From positions 1 through 45,346 of the forward strand of contig VGVQ01000025.1 in the NCBI GenBank assembly GCA_016874005.1: a stretch of 45,346 nt of DNA, given 5' to 3'. Shown piece after piece: positions 33,824-44,688 of this stretch. Positions within the stretch are counted from its first letter, which is position 1. The number at the start of each line of letters is the position of its first letter. Both the position numbers and the translations under genes were made by a program. The notes below the pieces were generated by a model. That model was not told the DNA's origin and ran no database searches. It saw only the letters and a program-made list of their open reading frames with translations. This DNA comes from Gemmatimonadota bacterium (GTDB taxonomy: Bacteria > Gemmatimonadota > Gemmatimonadetes > Gemmatimonadales > GWC2-71-9).

Positions 33824-34914
33824 TCACCTGGCTGGTGGCGCTCGCCGCCGCCGGGGCGAGCGTGACGCAACCACCGGGGCGCGCTGGCGGCACGGTGCGG
33901 CGGCCGGCACCCGACGGCGGGACGATCCCGGTTCCCGCGGTGCGGGTGGTGCTCCACAAAGTCGGTCGAGCCACCCAGGGGCCGGTGGATTCCGCGGTGA
34001 CGGATCCCGCCGGTCGGTTCCGCTTTCGATTCACCGGTGATAGCACCGCGAGCTTCCTGGTCAGTGCCCGATTCGCGGGGATCGAATATTTCTCCACCCC
34101 GTTGGCGACCAACCCAGCCCGCCCAGACACCGCGATCGCGCTGATCGTCTACGATACTAGCGCCGCGGTCGCGGTCGGCACCCGCAGCCGCACCCTGATC
34201 GTCGCCGCCCCGGATGCGGTCGGCGCCAGAACGGTCATCGATTGGCTGGTGATCTCGAACCGGGGCCGGGCCACCCGCGTCGGCGTGGACAGTCTCGGGG
34301 GCACCTGGTCGGCCGTCCTTCCGATCGGGGCTCGCAATCCACAACTCGGCGACCCGCGGCTGTCGCAGATCTCTCCCGAGGCGGTGGCATTTCGGGGTGA
34401 CTCGGTCGTGGTGACGGCGCCGATCGCGCCGGGAGACAAGGAGCTGCTGCTCCAGTACGAGTTGCCGGCCAGCCGGCCGAAGTTGGAGCTCGACCTCGCG
34501 GCGATCGACTCGGTCGACCTCTTCCTCGAGGAGACCGCGACCGCCGCCCCTCCCGGCTGGGCGGTCAGCGATTCGCAGGCATTCGAGGGGCGGCGCTTCC
34601 GGCGCCTAACGAAGGGGCAGGGCGCCGGCCCGTCCCTGGCGCTCCGCTTTCCGGGGATGGGCCTGGCGCCGGAGCGAGTCCTCCCAGGCCTGGTGGGTCT
34701 GGTCGCGCTGGGCCTCACCCTGCTGGGCTGGCGGTTGCTGAGCCGGCCGGCGAACCAGCGGGTGGACGACCCGGTAGCCCTGGCCGATCAGATCGTCGCA
34801 GTTGACCGGCAGCTCGAGGTTCCCGGCGCCGATCGGGACGCGTTGATGGCGGAGCGGGCGGGAGCGCTCAGCCGCCTCCGCGACGCCCTTGCCGCCTCGG
34901 ACCGGCGGTCCTAA
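33820..34914 (+). CDS. Unknown protein with Ig-like N-terminal domain and C-terminal membrane anchor
   Basis: Protein of 364 residues with a short N-terminal signal-like stretch (MITWLVALAAAGASV). Next is a beta-rich domain in which IPVPAVRVVLHKVG...DSAVTDPAGRFRFRFTGDS resembles a carboxypeptidase-regulatory-like domain. A second soluble region follows (residues about 115-280). A single hydrophobic helix comes at about 290-310 (VLPGLVGLVALGLTLLGWRLL). A roughly 50-residue charged tail completes it. This gives one predicted C-terminal anchor with the bulk outside the cytoplasm. No catalytic motif. GTG start in a GTGA overlap with the BFN gene. The predicted B12-operon promoter overlaps its last codons. 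Function unknown. Confidence 0.7.
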   Translation: MITWLVALAAAGASVTQPPGRAGGTVRRPAPDGGTIPVPAVRVVLHKVGRATQGPVDSAVTDPAGRFRFRFTGDSTASFLVSARFAGIEYFSTPLATNPARPDTAIALIVYDTSAAVAVGTRSRTLIVAAPDAVGARTVIDWLVISNRGRATRVGVDSLGGTWSAVLPIGARNPQLGDPRLSQISPEAVAFRGDSVVVTAPIAPGDKELLLQYELPASRPKLELDLAAIDSVDLFLEETATAAPPGWAVSDSQAFEGRRFRRLTKGQGAGPSLALRFPGMGLAPERVLPGLVGLVALGLTLLGWRLLSRPANQRVDDPVALADQIVAVDRQLEVPGADRDALMAERAGALSRLRDALAASDRRS

Positions 34915-34917
34915 GTT
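34889..34917 (+). promoter_or_regulatory. Predicted promoter of the cobalamin operon
   Basis: TTGCCG (34889-34894), 17-base spacer, TAAGTT (34912-34917), with transcription expected near 34924, about 20 bases before the riboswitch core. The -35 lies inside the end of the preceding gene. Third example of the same pattern in the window. Confidence 0.5.
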
Positions 34918-34943
34918 CGCAGCGTCGGCAACCTTTTCGCGAA

Positions 34944-35077
34944 GGTCGAAGCACTCGGAAGCCGGTGTGATTCCGGCGCGGCCCCGCCACTGTGATGGGC
35001 ACTCAAGTCCGCTCTCGTAGCCACTGGGAAACCGGGAAGGCGAGCGAACTGCCCGAAGCCAGGAGACCTCTTCGATC
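34944..35077 (+). promoter_or_regulatory. Cobalamin riboswitch
   Basis: Adenosylcobalamin-type riboswitch. Landmarks in order: the GCCGGTGTGATTCCGGCGCG hairpin region (34961-34980), GCCCCGCCACTGTGATGGG (34981-34999), the CCACTGGGAAACCGGGAAGG segment (35021-35040), and the B12 box AGCCAGGAGACCTC (35057-35070). The closing P1 stem is GGTCGAAG (34944-34951) with CTTCGATC (35070-35077), eight pairs including one G-U. It lies in the 196-bp gap before btuF, in the right orientation. With B12 bound, expression of the operon is expected to fall, as in the family. Confidence 0.93.
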
Positions 35078-35091
35078 TCGTCCACCCAATT

Positions 35092-35105
35092 CCCTCGGGG
35101 GAGGG
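35092..35105 (+). promoter_or_regulatory. Ribosome-binding-site hairpin, probable riboswitch expression platform
   Basis: CCCTC (35092-35096) pairs with GAGGG (35101-35105) around GGGG. The right arm and loop are the btuF Shine-Dalgarno sequence, and the GTG start follows five bases later at 35111. This predicts control by hiding the ribosome-binding site rather than by transcription termination. No T-run follows. Confidence 0.6.
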
Positions 35106-35110
35106 CCACG

Positions 35111-35992
35111 GTGGTCACTGGTCGTTCACTCGGTATCGCGGCAACCGCCGCGCTGTTGGCCTGTCGAGCATCGCCGCCCGGCCGCGCTCCGGGCGGCATC
35201 GAGCTCGTCGACGATCGAGGGGCGATCACCCGGCTCGAACGGCCCGCGACCCGGGTCGTCTCCCTGATACCCGCCGCGACCGAGTTGGTCTTTGCCATCG
35301 GAGCCGGCGATGCCCTGGTCGGCCGAACCCGATGGTGTGACTATCCGGCCGAGGCGCGGCAAGTACCCTCCGTGGGCGACGGAATCGGGCCGAACGTCGA
35401 AGCCGTGGTGGCGGCCCGCCCGGATCTCGTCTTGATGTACTCGAGCCCGAGCAACGTGGCGGCGACCTCGACGCTGCGCGGTCTCGGTGTCCCGGTTCTC
35501 GAACTCGTCATCGACCGATATGCCGATTTTCGCCGCGGGCTTCGGCTGGTGGCGACCGCCGTCGGACGCGAGGCGGCCGGCGACAGCGTGGCTCGCGCGA
35601 CCGAAACGGCCGTCGCCGAGGCGTCGGTCGTCGAGGCAACCCGACCAACCGTCCTGATCGTGGCCTGGACCGATCCGCCGATGACCATCGGCGGGGCCAG
35701 CTTCCTCGACGAGATCCTCGACCGGGCCGGAGCCCGCAACCTGTTCGCCGACGTCGATCGCCCGTCGTTCCCGGTGTCGCTCGAGGCCGTCGCGGCCCGT
35801 AACCCGGACTGGGTGCTGGTGGTCGACGACCTGAACCCCGAGTTCGTCGACAGCCCGTCCTGGCAGGCGATCGCCGCGGTGCGCGAACGCCGCTTCGTCC
35901 GGGTGAGCGGCTCGATGTTCAACCGGCCCAGCCCTCGCATGGGGCAGGCCATCACCACCCTCCGGGCCGCGCTGCGACGAGGCGACCGGTGA
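35111..35992 (+). CDS. btuF: Cobalamin-binding lipoprotein of ABC transporter (BtuF-like)
   Basis: Periplasmic-facing binding protein of 293 residues with a signal peptide and lipobox LLAC (Cys18), so membrane-anchored rather than free. It has the class III binding-protein fold: RVVSLIPAATELVFAIGAGDALVGRTRWCDYPAEA, where the CDYP segment is a BtuF hallmark, VEAVVAARPDLVLMYSS, and a C-terminal domain ending PSPRMGQAITTLRAAL. The GTG start sits directly behind the sequestering hairpin and B12 riboswitch, supporting cobalamin as the ligand. GTGA overlap with the permease gene. Confidence 0.92.
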   Translation: MVTGRSLGIAATAALLACRASPPGRAPGGIELVDDRGAITRLERPATRVVSLIPAATELVFAIGAGDALVGRTRWCDYPAEARQVPSVGDGIGPNVEAVVAARPDLVLMYSSPSNVAATSTLRGLGVPVLELVIDRYADFRRGLRLVATAVGREAAGDSVARATETAVAEASVVEATRPTVLIVAWTDPPMTIGGASFLDEILDRAGARNLFADVDRPSFPVSLEAVAARNPDWVLVVDDLNPEFVDSPSWQAIAAVRERRFVRVSGSMFNRPSPRMGQAITTLRAALRRGDR

Positions 35993-36954
35993 AGCATCTG
36001 GCGCTGGTGGTCGCCGCCCTGGTCGCGATGGCGATCGGGATCGCGGCCGGCGCCGCCGCCCTGCCAAGCGCTGATGTCTGGCGCGGCCTGGTCGACCCAG
36101 CCTCGCCAGCCGGCCCGATCGTCTGGCAGCTGCGGTTGCCCCGAGTGTTGCTGGCGTTTCTGGTCGGGGGCGCCTTGGGACTGTCTGGCACCGCCCTCCA
36201 GGCGATGATCCGCAATCCGCTCGCGGAGCCGTATCTGCTCGGGATCAGTGGCGGGGCGGGACTGGGTGCCGTCCTGGCCATTTCGCTCGGGCTGGGCGGG
36301 GTCGGCGTGATCCCCGCGGCCGCGTTGGTCGGTGCCCTGGTCGTCTCGGCCGCGGTGTATTGGGTCGCCACCATTCGCGGAAGCCGGCTCGAGCCCCGGA
36401 TTCTGGTGCTCGTCGGGGTGGTGTTCGCGGCCCTGTGCGGTGCGCTCATCTCGGCCCTGCTCGCCCTCTCCGAAGCCGCCCAGCTTCGCAATGCCTTCCT
36501 CTGGCTGCTCGGCGGGTTCGGGAATGCCGACTGGCCGGCGGTGTCATCGTTCGCCCTCTATGGCGCCCTGCCCGCCGTCCTCGTCGTCGCCATGGCCAGC
36601 CGACTCGACGTCCTCTCGCTCGGTGACGAGACGGCCCACGGATTGGGCGTCGACATCGTCGCGACTCGCCGGCTGGTCTACGGCGCGACGGCACTGCTGA
36701 CCGCGGCCAGCGTCGCCGTCAGCGGCATGATCGGCTTCGTCGGCCTGATCGTGCCGCATGCCATGCGTGGCTTCGTCGGCCCGATCCACCGGCGGCTCCT
36801 GCCGGCGGTGTTCGTCGCGGCCGGCGGGCTCCTGGTGCTCGCCGATGTCGTGGCTCGCACGGTGATGCGTCCGGCCGAGTTGCCGATCGGGACCATCACG
36901 GCGTTGCTTGGCGTCCCGATGTTCGCCGTTCTGTTGCGCCGGAGCCTGCGCTGA
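35989..36954 (+). CDS. btuC: Cobalamin ABC transporter permease (BtuC-like)
   Basis: FecCD-family inner-membrane permease of 321 residues with about ten hydrophobic helices. Key segments: LRLPRVLLAFLVGGALGLSGTALQAMIRNPLAEPYLLGISGGAG, the helix-loop that contacts the binding protein and ATPase, and MIGFVGLIVPHAMRGFVGPIHRRLLP near the end. Works as a dimer with BtuD. The permease family alone does not separate B12 from iron-siderophore transport; the riboswitch and BtuF decide it. Overlaps btuD by 1 bp (TGATG). Confidence 0.93.
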   Translation: MKHLALVVAALVAMAIGIAAGAAALPSADVWRGLVDPASPAGPIVWQLRLPRVLLAFLVGGALGLSGTALQAMIRNPLAEPYLLGISGGAGLGAVLAISLGLGGVGVIPAAALVGALVVSAAVYWVATIRGSRLEPRILVLVGVVFAALCGALISALLALSEAAQLRNAFLWLLGGFGNADWPAVSSFALYGALPAVLVVAMASRLDVLSLGDETAHGLGVDIVATRRLVYGATALLTAASVAVSGMIGFVGLIVPHAMRGFVGPIHRRLLPAVFVAAGGLLVLADVVARTVMRPAELPIGTITALLGVPMFAVLLRRSLR

Positions 36955-37769
36955 TGCTGGTCGCCTCCGACCTCACGGTCCGTTACCGCGAAGCGCCTTC
37001 CCGTGCCCTCGAAGGTGTCGACCTCGCCGTTTCAGCAGGTGAGGTACTCTGCCTGGTGGGGCCGAACGGGAGCGGAAAGACGACCTTGGCGCGGGCCCTG
37101 CTCGGGCTGGTCGGGGCCGAACGCGGCCAGGTCGTGCTCGATGGGCGACCGGTGAAAGCCTGGCGGGCCGCCGAACGCGCCAAGCGGATCGGGATCCTGC
37201 CCCAGCGGGAGGAACTGCCCTTCAGCTGGCGGGTGGACGAGGTGGTCGGTTTCGGCCGCTACGCCTGGATGCCTCCGTTGGCGTCCCTCGGCCGCCGCGA
37301 CCGGGAGATCATCGAGCGGTCGATGGAGCGGGCCGACGTCTTGACCCTGGCGCAGCGCCGGGTGGATACCCTCTCGGGCGGCGAGTGGCAGCGGGTTCGC
37401 ATCGCGAGAGCGCTGGCCCAGGAGCCGGCAGTGCTGGTATTGGACGAGCCAACCGCGGCGCTCGACCTCGGTCATGAGATGGAGATCTTCGAGTTGATCC
37501 GGACCCTGGTGCGGGATGGCCTGGCGACCGTGGTTGTGACCCACCAGCTCAACCTCGCCGCCCGGTTTGCCGATCGAATGATCCTCCTCGAACGGGGTCG
37601 GGTCGCGGCCGCTGGCCCGCCGATGGAAGTCATGGAGGCGGCTTTGCTCGAGCGCGTCTTCGGTTGGCCCGTGATCATCTCTACCCTCGCCGATGGCACC
37701 CCGCAGTTCAGCCCGGAACGGGGCACGGCGGGAAGGCCCCGGACGTTGCCGCCCGAGGCTGCCCGCTGA
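36954..37769 (+). CDS. btuD: Cobalamin ABC transporter ATPase (BtuD-like)
   Basis: ATP-binding subunit of 271 residues. Walker A is GPNGSGKT, the signature is LSGGEWQRVRIARAL, Walker B is VLVLDEPTAALD, and the switch His is in TVVVTHQLN. About 20 residues beyond the core form a variable tail. It drives B12 import through BtuC. Coupled to btuC by a one-base overlap. The beta-propeller lipoprotein gene starts 14 bp downstream. Confidence 0.94.
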   Translation: MLVASDLTVRYREAPSRALEGVDLAVSAGEVLCLVGPNGSGKTTLARALLGLVGAERGQVVLDGRPVKAWRAAERAKRIGILPQREELPFSWRVDEVVGFGRYAWMPPLASLGRRDREIIERSMERADVLTLAQRRVDTLSGGEWQRVRIARALAQEPAVLVLDEPTAALDLGHEMEIFELIRTLVRDGLATVVVTHQLNLAARFADRMILLERGRVAAAGPPMEVMEAALLERVFGWPVIISTLADGTPQFSPERGTAGRPRTLPPEAAR

Positions 37770-37783
37770 TATTGTTCGCCGCG

Positions 37784-38863
37784 ATGGAGCGCATGTTTCG
37801 GGGTTCGTTCGCGGCGGTGCTCGGGTGGGTGCTCGGTGGTTGCGCGGCGACGACCGCGCCGAGCCCGCCGCCGGCCGAGCGCCTCGTCATCCTCAACGCT
37901 GGCGATAACACCCTCACCGTCGTTCCGGTCGACACCACGGAGCCGGCCCGGCTCATTCCGGTGGCTCTCGGGGCGCCTGCCACCGCCGTGGCGGCGCGGC
38001 GGGACATTGCGGTTGTGGCCGGCGGCACCGCCGACGAAGTCGTGGTGGTCAGCTTGGTCGCGGGCCAGGTCTTCCGGCGCATCGCGCTCCCCCCGGGGAG
38101 CCGACCGGCGGCGGTGGTAATGCTCTCGGATCGAATCGGCTTCACCGCCAACGCCGGTCGCAACGTCGTGACCCGCTTCGACGTCGCGACTGGCGACACG
38201 GTGAGTGTGGCGGCCGGACAGTTTCCCCGCGACCTCGTCCTCGCCCGGGGGCGTCTCTTCGTCGTCAACGGGAACGTCGAACCGTGTCAGGCCGGAACCT
38301 GCTCACTCGGACCGAGCTGGCTGACGGTCATCGATCCGCTCACGACCACGCGGGCCTCGGGGGTAGACTCCATCGCCATGCCCGCGCAGGGCAATGCTCG
38401 GCGGGCGGTTCTCGGGGCCGACGGCCTCATCTACGTGGTGAATACCGGCGACGTCGCGACCCCGACGGCGGGCCGGCTGACGATCGTCGATCCGGTCCAA
38501 CGCCAGGAGGTCGGGAGCTTCGGCGGTTTTGGTTTCTTGCCGGTGGCGGTCGCGACCGACCGAGGCGAACGGCTCTACGTGGGATCGACCAGCGACGGGC
38601 TGATGGAGTTCAATACCAGGACCCGGCGGGTCGTCCGAGGGGCCGGCGAGGGCGTCGCGATCAGCAATGCGGTCGCGGTGGCGGTTGACGGGCGCGGACG
38701 GATCTACGCGATCGAGGCCGGTAGCTGCGCGCCGGGGAGCCGCGGCCGGCTGCGGATCTACCGAACGGATCTCACCGAGGCCCGAGGCGTCGAGGTTGGT
38801 TCCTGTCCGGTGGCCGCGACCTTCGTTCAACTCGCGGAGTCCGATCCGGGCACCAGTCCCTAA
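37784..38863 (+). CDS. YncE-like beta-propeller lipoprotein in the cobalamin operon (BtuG-like candidate)
   Basis: Protein of 359 residues with a signal peptide and lipobox VLGGC (Cys20; Cys17 if the ATG at 37793 is used). The mature part is built of about seven beta-propeller blades, each with a strand pattern such as RLVILNAGDNTLTVVPVD, IGFTANAGRNVVTRFDVATG, IYVVNTGD and LYVGSTSDGLMEFNTRTRRV. Four Cys residues (EPCQAGTC, AGSC, VGSC) could form disulfides. Such YVTN/YncE propellers have no fixed function. Placement 14 bp after btuD, under the B12 riboswitch, suggests a role in B12 capture. In Bacteroides the surface lipoprotein BtuG is a beta-propeller that binds B12 very tightly; the similarity here is of fold and context only, and homology is not shown. 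Confidence 0.75.
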   Translation: MERMFRGSFAAVLGWVLGGCAATTAPSPPPAERLVILNAGDNTLTVVPVDTTEPARLIPVALGAPATAVAARRDIAVVAGGTADEVVVVSLVAGQVFRRIALPPGSRPAAVVMLSDRIGFTANAGRNVVTRFDVATGDTVSVAAGQFPRDLVLARGRLFVVNGNVEPCQAGTCSLGPSWLTVIDPLTTTRASGVDSIAMPAQGNARRAVLGADGLIYVVNTGDVATPTAGRLTIVDPVQRQEVGSFGGFGFLPVAVATDRGERLYVGSTSDGLMEFNTRTRRVVRGAGEGVAISNAVAVAVDGRGRIYAIEAGSCAPGSRGRLRIYRTDLTEARGVEVGSCPVAATFVQLAESDPGTSP

Positions 38864-38892
38864 CTCACGCGGCGTCTTGCCGTGTCGCCCCG

Positions 38893-39654
38893 ATGGCCCT
38901 CGTCGAAACTGTTGGCACCGTGCTCTCGACCATGCCCTACGGCGAGACCTCGAAGATCGCCCGGTTGGCGACGGCCGAACTCGGCGTGGTGAGTGTCATC
39001 GCCAAAGGGGCCAAACGGCCGCGCAGCAAGTTCGGTGTCGCCCTCGCCAGCCTGAGCAGCGGCCATGCCGCGATCTACCTCGCCCGGCAATCGGACTTGC
39101 ACACCCTCGCCTCCTTCGAGGCGGTAACGGTTCCCGAAGCGCTCGCCCGGCCGATCGAGCGCTACGCGATCGCCACCGTCCTGGCCGAAATGATGCTGCA
39201 CTTTGCGCCGCACGAGCGAAACCCGGATCTCTATCGTTTCTTCGCTCACGCCCTCGACGTGTTGGCAGCGGTCCCGGTCGACGGGGTCGCGGTCGTGGGC
39301 CTTCGGTCCGTCTGGGGCTTGGTCGGGGCCCTTGGCTTCGCTCCGACGTTGGACCGCTGCGCCAAAGACGGCGTGGCTGTCGCCCGAACGGGAAGCATCG
39401 CGTTTTCGCCAGGCCACGGGGGAGTCCTTTGCCCGGCGTGCTCGCGAGGCGTCGACGCGGCGACGCTCCAGCCCCGCGACCTCGCTGATCTAGAGGCCCT
39501 GGTACACGGAAGAGGAGACCTACCAGCGCTGACCGACCGGTACCTGGTGGCGCACCGTCGCCTGGCCGGTCGGTACCTGCGACACCACCTGACTGACGGC
39601 GGTAGCCTCCCGGCGGTCTCCTTGTGGCTCGATCCGTCGGTGGGGTCGGGATGA
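38893..39654 (+). CDS. recO: DNA repair protein RecO
   Basis: Recombination mediator of 253 residues that helps load RecA at gaps. The N-terminal OB fold starts VETVGTVLSTMPYGETSKIARLATAELGVVSVIAKGAKRPRSKFG, a strong RecO signature. The C-terminal helical domain carries a reduced zinc finger: one Cys in LDRCAKDG and two in LCPACSRG, where many RecO proteins have four. ATG start, 29 bp after the propeller gene; that gap shows no clear promoter or ribosome-binding site. ATGA overlap with selB. Confidence 0.9.
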   Translation: MALVETVGTVLSTMPYGETSKIARLATAELGVVSVIAKGAKRPRSKFGVALASLSSGHAAIYLARQSDLHTLASFEAVTVPEALARPIERYAIATVLAEMMLHFAPHERNPDLYRFFAHALDVLAAVPVDGVAVVGLRSVWGLVGALGFAPTLDRCAKDGVAVARTGSIAFSPGHGGVLCPACSRGVDAATLQPRDLADLEALVHGRGDLPALTDRYLVAHRRLAGRYLRHHLTDGGSLPAVSLWLDPSVGSG

Positions 39655-41477
39655 TCATCGGAACGGCGGGCCATATCGACCATGGCAAGTCTGCTTTGGT
39701 CACGGCGCTCACGGGTCGGCCGGTCGATCGGCTGGCCGAAGAGCGACGTCGGGGAATCACGATCGATCTGAACTTCGCTCCGCTCGAGCTGCCCGGGACT
39801 CCCCCGGCGGGGCTGGTCGACGTTCCGGGCCACGAGGACTTCGTTCGGACGATGGTCGCCGGCGCGACTGGGATCGACTTGGTCCTTCTCGTGATCGACC
39901 TTGGCGAGGGGCCACGCCCCCAGACCGAGGAGCACCTGACCATTGTCGAACAGCTGCGGATCCCCCGCGGGATTCCGGTGTTCACGAAAGCCGATCTGGT
40001 CGATCCGGACTGGGCGGAACTGGTGATCGCCGATTTTCTCGAGCGGCTGGCGGGTTCGCCGGTTCATTGGGAGGCGCCCGCAGTCGTATCGGCGATTCGC
40101 GGCGATGGGATCGCCGCCCTGCGGGACCGCCTTGGCGAGGCGATTCGGCAACATCGTCAGACGATGACCGCGGATCCGTTCCGGCTCCCGGTCGACCGGG
40201 CGTTCAGCGTGGCGGGCGTCGGCACCGTGGTAACCGGCACGGCCTGGTCGGGCCGGTTAGCGGTCGGCGACCAGGTTATCATCCTCCCGGGCCGACGCCC
40301 CGCCCGGATTCGTTCGGTCGAAGCCTACGGCAACCCGCGAGCGGGCGCGGAGCCAAGCACCCGGATTGCGTTAGGCCTCTCCGGGGTCGACCGGGAGGAC
40401 ATCCGCCGCGGGGACGTGGTCGTCACCGGGGATTGGCGCACCACCTCGCTCATCGATGTCGCGATCGAGCTGGCAAAGACCGCGGCTGGTCCACTGGCCC
40501 GGCGGACTCGACTCAGGGTGCACCATGGCACCGCGGAGGTCATGGGGTACGCCCAGCCGCTCACGCCGATCGCTCCCGGGGGCCGAGGCCTGGCCAGGCT
40601 TCGGCTCGACCAGCCGCTCGCGGCCCGAGGCGGTGATCGGTTCGTGGTTCGGAGCATGAGCCCGGTGGCGACCATCGGTGGCGGCGAGGTTCTCGACCCC
40701 TGGCCGCCACCGCGGTCCCGGCTCGAGCCAGGCGTCGACGATCCCGACCCGGTGAGACGAGTGGTGGCGTTGGCGGCAAGACGCTCGGTAGGAATTCCGG
40801 ACCATGAGATTCACCAGCTCTTGCCCACGGCCGGTTCCGAGGCCGTTCGCCGTTCCGGCCTCCTCGAGGTGGCGGGCTGGTGGGTCCTCCCGGATCGGCT
40901 GGACCAAGTCGGTCTAACGATCAAGGCCGCGGTGAAACAGCACCACCAGTCGGCGCCTTCCGAGGCCGGCCTGTCGCTCGAGACCCTCCGCCAGGTCGTC
41001 GGGCTCCCGGCGGGCATCGTCGACGTGGTCGTGGACGGCCTGGTCAGGCGGGGCGGCATCCGCCTCCGGGATGGCGTCGTGGCGCTCAGCGGATTCACGC
41101 CGACTTTCGCCGGCGGCGAGGCCGCCGTCACCGATCTGGTGGCCAAAGTCCAAGCGGCCCACCTCAGCTTGCCGACCGCCGATGAACTGGCGGCGCAACT
41201 GGGCCTGCCGCAGGTCGGGCCTCCACTGCGTCGAGCCATCATGGATGGACTCGTCGTGTCCGTTGGCCGAGAGCACTATGCCAGTCCGACCGCGCTCGAC
41301 CACTTCCGAGCCGTCCTGGAGGAGGTCGGAGGGGTAGGCGATATCACCCCGGCGGTGCTCCGGGATCGTCTCGGCCTTTCTCGCAAGTACCTCATCCCTT
41401 TGCTCGAATGGGCCGATCGGCAGGGGATTACTCGAAGGGTAGGCGACACCCGGCTCCTCGTCCAAAAAGGCAGATGA
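39651..41477 (+). CDS. selB: Selenocysteine-specific elongation factor SelB
   Basis: GTPase of 608 residues that delivers Sec-tRNA to UGA codons marked by a SECIS hairpin. The EF-Tu-like part has the P-loop GHIDHGKSAL (residues 7-16), the effector region RRGITIDLNF, and DVPGHEDF. The EF-Tu Asn-Lys-x-Asp motif is replaced by TKADL. Domains 2 and 3 follow. The last 240 residues are winged-helix repeats (for example LRQVVGLPAGIVDVVVDGLVRRGGI and LRDRLGLSRKYLIPLLEWADRQGITRRVGD), which bind SECIS RNA. This C-terminus separates it from EF-Tu. No selA, selD or tRNA-Sec is seen in the window. Confidence 0.94.
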   Translation: MIIGTAGHIDHGKSALVTALTGRPVDRLAEERRRGITIDLNFAPLELPGTPPAGLVDVPGHEDFVRTMVAGATGIDLVLLVIDLGEGPRPQTEEHLTIVEQLRIPRGIPVFTKADLVDPDWAELVIADFLERLAGSPVHWEAPAVVSAIRGDGIAALRDRLGEAIRQHRQTMTADPFRLPVDRAFSVAGVGTVVTGTAWSGRLAVGDQVIILPGRRPARIRSVEAYGNPRAGAEPSTRIALGLSGVDREDIRRGDVVVTGDWRTTSLIDVAIELAKTAAGPLARRTRLRVHHGTAEVMGYAQPLTPIAPGGRGLARLRLDQPLAARGGDRFVVRSMSPVATIGGGEVLDPWPPPRSRLEPGVDDPDPVRRVVALAARRSVGIPDHEIHQLLPTAGSEAVRRSGLLEVAGWWVLPDRLDQVGLTIKAAVKQHHQSAPSEAGLSLETLRQVVGLPAGIVDVVVDGLVRRGGIRLRDGVVALSGFTPTFAGGEAAVTDLVAKVQAAHLSLPTADELAAQLGLPQVGPPLRRAIMDGLVVSVGREHYASPTALDHFRAVLEEVGGVGDITPAVLRDRLGLSRKYLIPLLEWADRQGITRRVGDTRLLVQKGR

Positions 41478-41478
41478 T

Positions 41479-41553
41479 GCTGCCAAGGCGGCGGGCAGCC
41501 AGGGCATGTGGGTTGCCCCCGCAGGGGGTATTCGGTATCAAGGAGTTTGAACG
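41479..41553 (+). promoter_or_regulatory. selB-clpB intergenic region: hairpins and possible promoter
   Basis: GCTGCC (41479-41484) pairs with GGCAGC (41494-41499). CCCCC (41516-41520) pairs with GGGGG (41524-41528) around GCA. TTGCCC (41513-41518) lies 17 bases before TATCAA (41536-41541), a possible promoter. However, its start would fall past the clpB AAGGAG (41540-41545), so it may not be the functional one. No CIRCE (TTAGCACTC) element is seen. Confidence 0.35.
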
Positions 41554-44665
<3,112 letters not shown>

Positions 44666-44688
44666 TGTCTCTCGCACTCCGGACCCCA

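Noticed and set aside
34992-35267. Open frame overlapping the cobalamin riboswitch and btuF start
   Set aside because: It runs through the conserved riboswitch core and its product has no family resemblance; the riboswitch and the BtuF frame explain the sequence.
41478-41553. tRNA-Sec or CIRCE element between selB and clpB
   Set aside because: Too short for a roughly 95-nt tRNA, with no T-loop GTTCGA-type sequence, and no TTAGCACTC repeat.
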